Assembly: GCA_017420845.1 (NCBI GenBank)
Contig: JAFQOC010000121.1
Span: 1 to 6,941, forward strand
Length of the DNA stretch: 6,941 nt
Origin: Clostridia bacterium
GTDB taxonomy: Bacteria; Bacillota; Clostridia; Oscillospirales; CAG-272
Direction: 5' to 3'
Of the stretch, positions 3,571-6,941 are shown in pieces. How positions within the stretch are numbered: position 1 is the first letter of the stretch; each line of letters starts with the position of its first letter. The position numbers were made by a program, and so were the translations under genes. Below the pieces are notes generated by a model. The model was not told the DNA's origin, did not search any database, and worked only from the letters and a program-made list of their open reading frames with translations.

Positions 3571-6387
3571 TCAATCCTCCTCCCGATACCAGCTGTTCTC
3601 GTCCAGCTTGGCCAGCACGTCGGCGGGGATATCCGAGGAGGAGCCGTCGGAGAGCTTGCGGATGGCGAAGAGGTCGGACTGGGCGGGGTAGGTCTCCATG
3701 ATCCGATTCAGGATGGTCACCTCCACCAGATCCCCCGTGGACAGCTCCTCATAGCTGATGCCGTAGTCCTCCCGTATGCGGAGAAGGATGGGATCGCCCT
3801 CCTCGGGAATGAGCAGGCTGACGGTTCTTTCGGGCAGGTAACGGCCTGTCACGGTCACGGTCTCGCCGGAGCCCTCGGTAACAGGATACCCTGATTCCTC
3901 CAAAAGCTCCAGGGCCTCCTTGGAAATATCCGTCATGCTCCCCCCTGTTACGCGGCGGAAATCATACAGCTGTGTCGTGGCGGGGGCGGTCTCAAGGATA
4001 TTCCGGCTGATGATGACCTCCACCAGATCCCCCGTCCGCAGGCCAATGATGCTGTCACGGTCCTCGGTCAAAAGGAGGACGGGGAGACCGTAGCCGTTCA
4101 GATCCAGCATGGGTGAGCCGTCAGCCCACAGGAATCGGGCGCGGGCTGCCATCTTGTCGGGGTCGTCGGTTTTCAGTCCCCCTCGGTAGACCTGAACCGA
4201 GACGCTTTGCCGCTGTCCCGCCACCGTGACCGTGGCGGTGTAGTGGAAGCGGGGACCCGCGGTGGCGTAGACCCCTTCCTCCAGACCCTCGAAGGTTACG
4301 GCGGAATCCGCGTAGTAGCGGGACAGGAAATCCTCCAGAGAGACGGTCAGCCGTTCTATGCTCCAGTCTCCGAGGCTCTCCATATCCGTCATGATCTTCT
4401 CCTCGTCAAGGCGCGGGAAGGAAACTGCGATCTGGACGATATCCGCGTTTGAGAGCGTATAGATACCCACCGAAGCGGTGTTGATCAGGGAGTCGGTGTT
4501 GTGGTAGGTGATCGTGTGGCACGGACGGGAGGCGTCGGCATCGTAGGTATATTTGGTGGAGCGGGGCAGGGATCCCAACAGCTCCTTCACGCGGGCATCG
4601 GCCACCTTCCGGGCCGCGTCTTGGGTAGTGGGGAGACCGTTCAGAAGGAAGCCGTCCCGACAGCGGTAATTGATCTGGGAGAGCTGATCCGAGCCGTGGG
4701 GGTAGATGGCCAGGATGCTCCACTCCCCCTCGGCGTGGCCCGGTTGGGTATAGATATAGCGATCGGTATCCGAGGGGCTGTTTCGGCTTTCGGTATACAA
4801 GTAGGTCAGGGTCAGCTCCTGCCCGTCCACGGTGAGGGTACGGGTGGCGGGGAGGCTTTCGTCGGTGATGAGATCGGGCGGGCCGGGATCCTCAAGACCG
4901 CGGTTGGTCACAAGGCCGTTGGGCTTGTCATGCAGGTAGGCGTTTTCGGGCAGGCTGATACGGAAGCCCGGGAAGGCCGTCTCAAAGCTTACGGTGGGGC
5001 TCTCCGTCACCGTAAAGGGCAGGGTGACGGCATGGCCGTTTGGATCGTACACCAGCTCGTACCGTCCTGCGGGGAGATTCTTTTCTCCCGTCAGATCCCG
5101 GAAGCTCGCAAAGCGGCTCACCACGCAGAACTCGTCGGGGGCGACCTCGGGGGGCTCGAAGGCCTCCTCGGTGGAGCGGGAGCCGATCAAAGTACGCTCC
5201 TGCCCCTCCACGCGGTACAGCGCCCACTGATTCCCGCCGCCGAAGGAGACACCCTTCTCATGGGGAATGATCTTGGCCGAAAGGGCGGTGTGCAGGGTGG
5301 TGATGGCGGTCTCGTTCAAAAACATCTCGAAGGAGCGGCCGTGGTCCCCCGTGATGACGAAATCGCAGTAGTCCACGTACTCCCCGTCGAAATTCAGGGC
5401 GTACAGGCGGTAGAGACCGGGGAGCCATTCCTCGGGATTCACGAGGGTGATCCAGTCCTCAAACACCGCATAGCCGCCGTTTTCGGGAGTGGGGCGTATC
5501 TCCATTCCCACGGCGGTCTGCACACAAGCCGCGCCCTCGCCGTTTGCGGGGCCTGCCAGCTTGACGATGCGGTAGTTGCGATGAGGAATCAGGCTAACCC
5601 CCTGCTCCACGGCCATCACGGTGATGCTCAACCCCGCCGTGCCATACCCGATGCTGTCGGGAGTGGTAACGGTATACGGCCGCTCGTCGGCGGGGGGATA
5701 CTCCATGGTGGGGGGCGTTTCGGTGTTGCCGTCGGGGTTTCCCACCGTAAAGGTGCACCAGGCCACCGAGACAGGCTTTTCCCCGTCGTACTCCGTGGCG
5801 TGGAGGCGGTAAGACCCCGCCTTCAGGGTCGTGCCGTATATGTGGATCCTATGGATATCTGTGGCGTACTCGTTCCGATCGGGCTTGACGCTATCCAAGC
5901 CTAAAAAGCCGAAGGAGATGGGTACGAACTCGCACCCTTCCTCGGTGATCCGCTCCAGATGCCAGCCGTTGAACCCGGAGAAGGGCTCTCCCTTGACCTT
6001 TCCCGTCATGACCACCTTGATGAGGTCGGTGCCGTCGGGGTAGTTCTCCAGCTCGGTGGCGATGGTGAAGTTCACGCCGTGGTCGCTCATCTCAATGGTG
6101 CATCCTCCGGCGGGCATTTGGGGGGGCTCGTAGGTGACGGTGGCGGTATGCCCGGCGCGGATCACAAAGACCAGCACGGCCAGCACGACCACGCTCACCA
6201 TGGCGGCTACACTCCATCCGCTCCGCATAAAGCGGGCAAAGCCTCCCTTGGGCTTGGGCTTCTTCACGGGGGCGATGACACCGCCCTCGGCGGCAATAAG
6301 AGCCTGCTCAGCCTCCAGAAGCATACCGTCGGGCAGGGACTCCAGAGCGGCGAAGGCGTTCAGAGCGCGTTCCTGATTCTTTTTCAT
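3571..6387 (-). CDS. Large ECF-partner membrane protein with multidomain ectodomain (938 aa)
   Basis: Residues 1-57 are cytoplasmic, with an RALNAFAALESLPDGMLLEAE helix like that of the 340-residue paralog. Residues 58-77 form the only membrane segment, and the rest is predicted extracellular. Module A (about 95-216) ends AGSYRLHATEYDGEKPVSVA and resembles bacterial Ig-like Big_14 domains (family recalled, not searched). Modules B (227-350) and C (355-460) align with the whole small ectodomain; B includes GLYRLYALNFDGEYVDYCDF. Residues 461-750 match nothing I recognise. The C-terminus holds two copies of an OB-like module, with TGDLVEV at 785-791 and 884-890 and METYPAQ in the second; this recalls DUF3221-type domains, with low certainty. 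The start follows AAAGGGGG by eight bases and overlaps the sigma stop as ATGA. Regulation of the upstream sigma and sensing of an external signal are inferred from context. No protease, kinase or zinc anti-sigma motif is visible. Confidence 0.82.
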   Translation of the reverse strand: MKKNQERALNAFAALESLPDGMLLEAEQALIAAEGGVIAPVKKPKPKGGFARFMRSGWSVAAMVSVVVLAVLVFVIRAGHTATVTYEPPQMPAGGCTIEMSDHGVNFTIATELENYPDGTDLIKVVMTGKVKGEPFSGFNGWHLERITEEGCEFVPISFGFLGLDSVKPDRNEYATDIHRIHIYGTTLKAGSYRLHATEYDGEKPVSVAWCTFTVGNPDGNTETPPTMEYPPADERPYTVTTPDSIGYGTAGLSITVMAVEQGVSLIPHRNYRIVKLAGPANGEGAACVQTAVGMEIRPTPENGGYAVFEDWITLVNPEEWLPGLYRLYALNFDGEYVDYCDFVITGDHGRSFEMFLNETAITTLHTALSAKIIPHEKGVSFGGGNQWALYRVEGQERTLIGSRSTEEAFEPPEVAPDEFCVVSRFASFRDLTGEKNLPAGRYELVYDPNGHAVTLPFTVTESPTVSFETAFPGFRISLPENAYLHDKPNGLVTNRGLEDPGPPDLITDESLPATRTLTVDGQELTLTYLYTESRNSPSDTDRYIYTQPGHAEGEWSILAIYPHGSDQLSQINYRCRDGFLLNGLPTTQDAARKVADARVKELLGSLPRSTKYTYDADASRPCHTITYHNTDSLINTASVGIYTLSNADIVQIAVSFPRLDEEKIMTDMESLGDWSIERLTVSLEDFLSRYYADSAVTFEGLEEGVYATAGPRFHYTATVTVAGQRQSVSVQVYRGGLKTDDPDKMAARARFLWADGSPMLDLNGYGLPVLLLTEDRDSIIGLRTGDLVEVIISRNILETAPATTQLYDFRRVTGGSMTDISKEALELLEESGYPVTEGSGETVTVTGRYLPERTVSLLIPEEGDPILLRIREDYGISYEELSTGDLVEVTILNRIMETYPAQSDLFAIRKLSDGSSSDIPADVLAKLDENSWYREED
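3719..4035. repeat. Tandem duplication coding the C-terminal OB-like modules
   Basis: The 20-base sequence ACCTCCACCAGATCCCCCGT is exact at 3719-3738 and 4016-4035, 297 bases or 99 codons apart. It encodes the shared GDLVEV core. Protein similarity extends well beyond it (ILET.PA/IMETYPA, GS..DI, then a helix: ALELLEESGY versus VLAKLDENSW), so this is an old internal duplication with one well-preserved patch. Confidence 0.8.
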
Positions 6388-6938
6388 ACCTGATACCCCC
6401 TTTCTGCGAGGTAGGCTCGGAGCTTCTCGCGGGTGCGGTAGAGGCGGGCGGAGAGGTTGTTGGGCTTCATGCCAAAGGCCTGGGCCAGCCGCGCCACAGA
6501 GTGGCCGTTGTAGTAGCGCAGGATAAAGAGGTTGCGCTCCTCGGCGGGGAGGGAGGCCAGGAAGTCGGCCAGCAGGGCGGGCAACTCGCTATCGTCCTCC
6601 TCCCGGGCGGGAAGGATCTCGGCGATCTCGTCCAGAGCCACCTCAAAGCCGCGGTTGCGGGTCTTGTTTGCGCGGTACTTGTCAATGGCCAGGCGGCGGG
6701 TGATCTTGCCCAGAAACAGCCGCAGGACGGTGGGCTTGTGGGGCGGGATGGAGCGCCAGGCCTGGAGGTAGGTATCGTTGACGCACTCCTCGGCGTCGGG
6801 GTGGCTCTGCAGGATATTCATGGCCACCGTCAGGCAGTAGGCACCGTAGTTTTTGGCGGTGTGCTCCACGGCACGCTCGTCGCGGGCCAGGTACAACGCT
6901 ACAATCTCGGCGTCGGTCAGGGGGCGGGGGGTGGACAT
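6384..6938 (-). CDS. ECF-family RNA polymerase sigma factor (cassette 1)
   Basis: A 184-residue ECF sigma factor. Region 2 is at about 31-97 (YGAYCLTVAMNIL, ECVNDTYLQAWRSIPP, LGKITRRLAIDKYRA). Region 4 is at about 124-178, with a helix-turn-helix near HSVARLAQAFGMKPNNLSARLYRTREKLRA cut here at its ends. It is a close paralog of the sigma factor at 2863-3405, sharing YGAYC, MNIL, AEECVNDTYL, SIPP and REKLRAYL.ERGY. It should redirect RNA polymerase to specific promoters when released by its membrane partner, whose gene overlaps its stop codon. The ATG at 6936-6938 is three bases from the window edge, so no ribosome binding site or promoter is visible. It fits the paralog's N-terminus, but a start outside the window cannot be excluded. 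Confidence 0.92.
   Translation of the reverse strand: MSTPRPLTDAEIVALYLARDERAVEHTAKNYGAYCLTVAMNILQSHPDAEECVNDTYLQAWRSIPPHKPTVLRLFLGKITRRLAIDKYRANKTRNRGFEVALDEIAEILPAREEDDSELPALLADFLASLPAEERNLFILRYYNGHSVARLAQAFGMKPNNLSARLYRTREKLRAYLAERGYQV
6387..6403 (-). promoter_or_regulatory. Coupled ribosome binding site within the sigma gene (cassette 1)
   Basis: AAAGGGGG on the minus strand (plus-strand 6396-6403) sits eight bases before the ATG of the 938-residue protein and inside the sigma codons for ERGYQV. It matches the cassette 2 junction in motif, spacing and ATGA overlap, pointing to retained translational coupling. Confidence 0.8.
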
Positions 6939-6941
6939 AGG

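Noticed and set aside
2986..3894. 302-codon plus-strand open frame
   Set aside because: It runs through the cassette 2 promoter, the terminator and two opposite-strand genes; its composition is that of an antisense frame.
4501..5904. 467-codon plus-strand open frame opposite the large membrane-protein gene
   Set aside because: It is antisense to a well-supported gene. Its Gly/Val/Leu/Ala/His-rich product has no recognisable domain and looks like an artefact of GC-rich codon bias on the other strand.

Overview
The window looks like a piece of a moderately GC-rich genome from an anaerobic, low-motility-to-Gram-positive Clostridia lineage (Oscillospirales-like gut relatives are my best guess, from inference only). 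The evidence is as follows: AGGAGG-type ribosome binding sites; two consensus TATAAT promoters; an EF-P with the Firmicute-style PGKG lysine loop; an acidic zinc-ribbon protein of the clostridial CD1247 type; and two ECF sigma factors paired with single-pass membrane proteins. Every gene I can support lies on the minus strand, so transcription runs from high to low coordinates.

Layout from right to left. (1) 6938-3571: an ECF sigma factor overlaps by 4 bases (ATGA) with a 938-residue membrane-anchored protein, and a clear intrinsic terminator follows at about 3514-3549. (2) 3516-1844: a second transcription unit starts from a sigma-A-type promoter (3488-3516) abutting that terminator. It encodes a paralogous ECF sigma factor and a 340-residue membrane-anchored protein, again joined by ATGA, and ends at a terminator at 1787-1820. 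(3) 1721-419: a consensus promoter drives efp (elongation factor P) and, 82 bases further on, the CD1247-like acidic zinc-ribbon protein; a bidirectional terminator closes the unit at 374-404. (4) 1-372: no gene. It holds an imperfect nested palindrome of about 170 bases, then a perfect 12-bp GC hairpin, then about 150 bases with only weak inverted repeats.

The most interesting part is the tandem pair of sigma/membrane-protein cassettes. The sigma factors are close paralogs. The ectodomain of the small membrane protein aligns along its whole length with an internal block (about residues 227-460) of the large one. The large protein adds one N-terminal Ig-like module and about 480 C-terminal residues ending in a duplicated ~90-residue module. 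Each membrane protein has only 50-58 cytoplasmic residues and no zinc anti-sigma motif. The simplest reading is two related cell-surface sensing systems in which the membrane protein holds or controls its partner sigma factor, but sensing, ligand and anti-sigma activity are all inferred. efp and its neighbour are housekeeping genes, probably unrelated to the cassettes apart from position.
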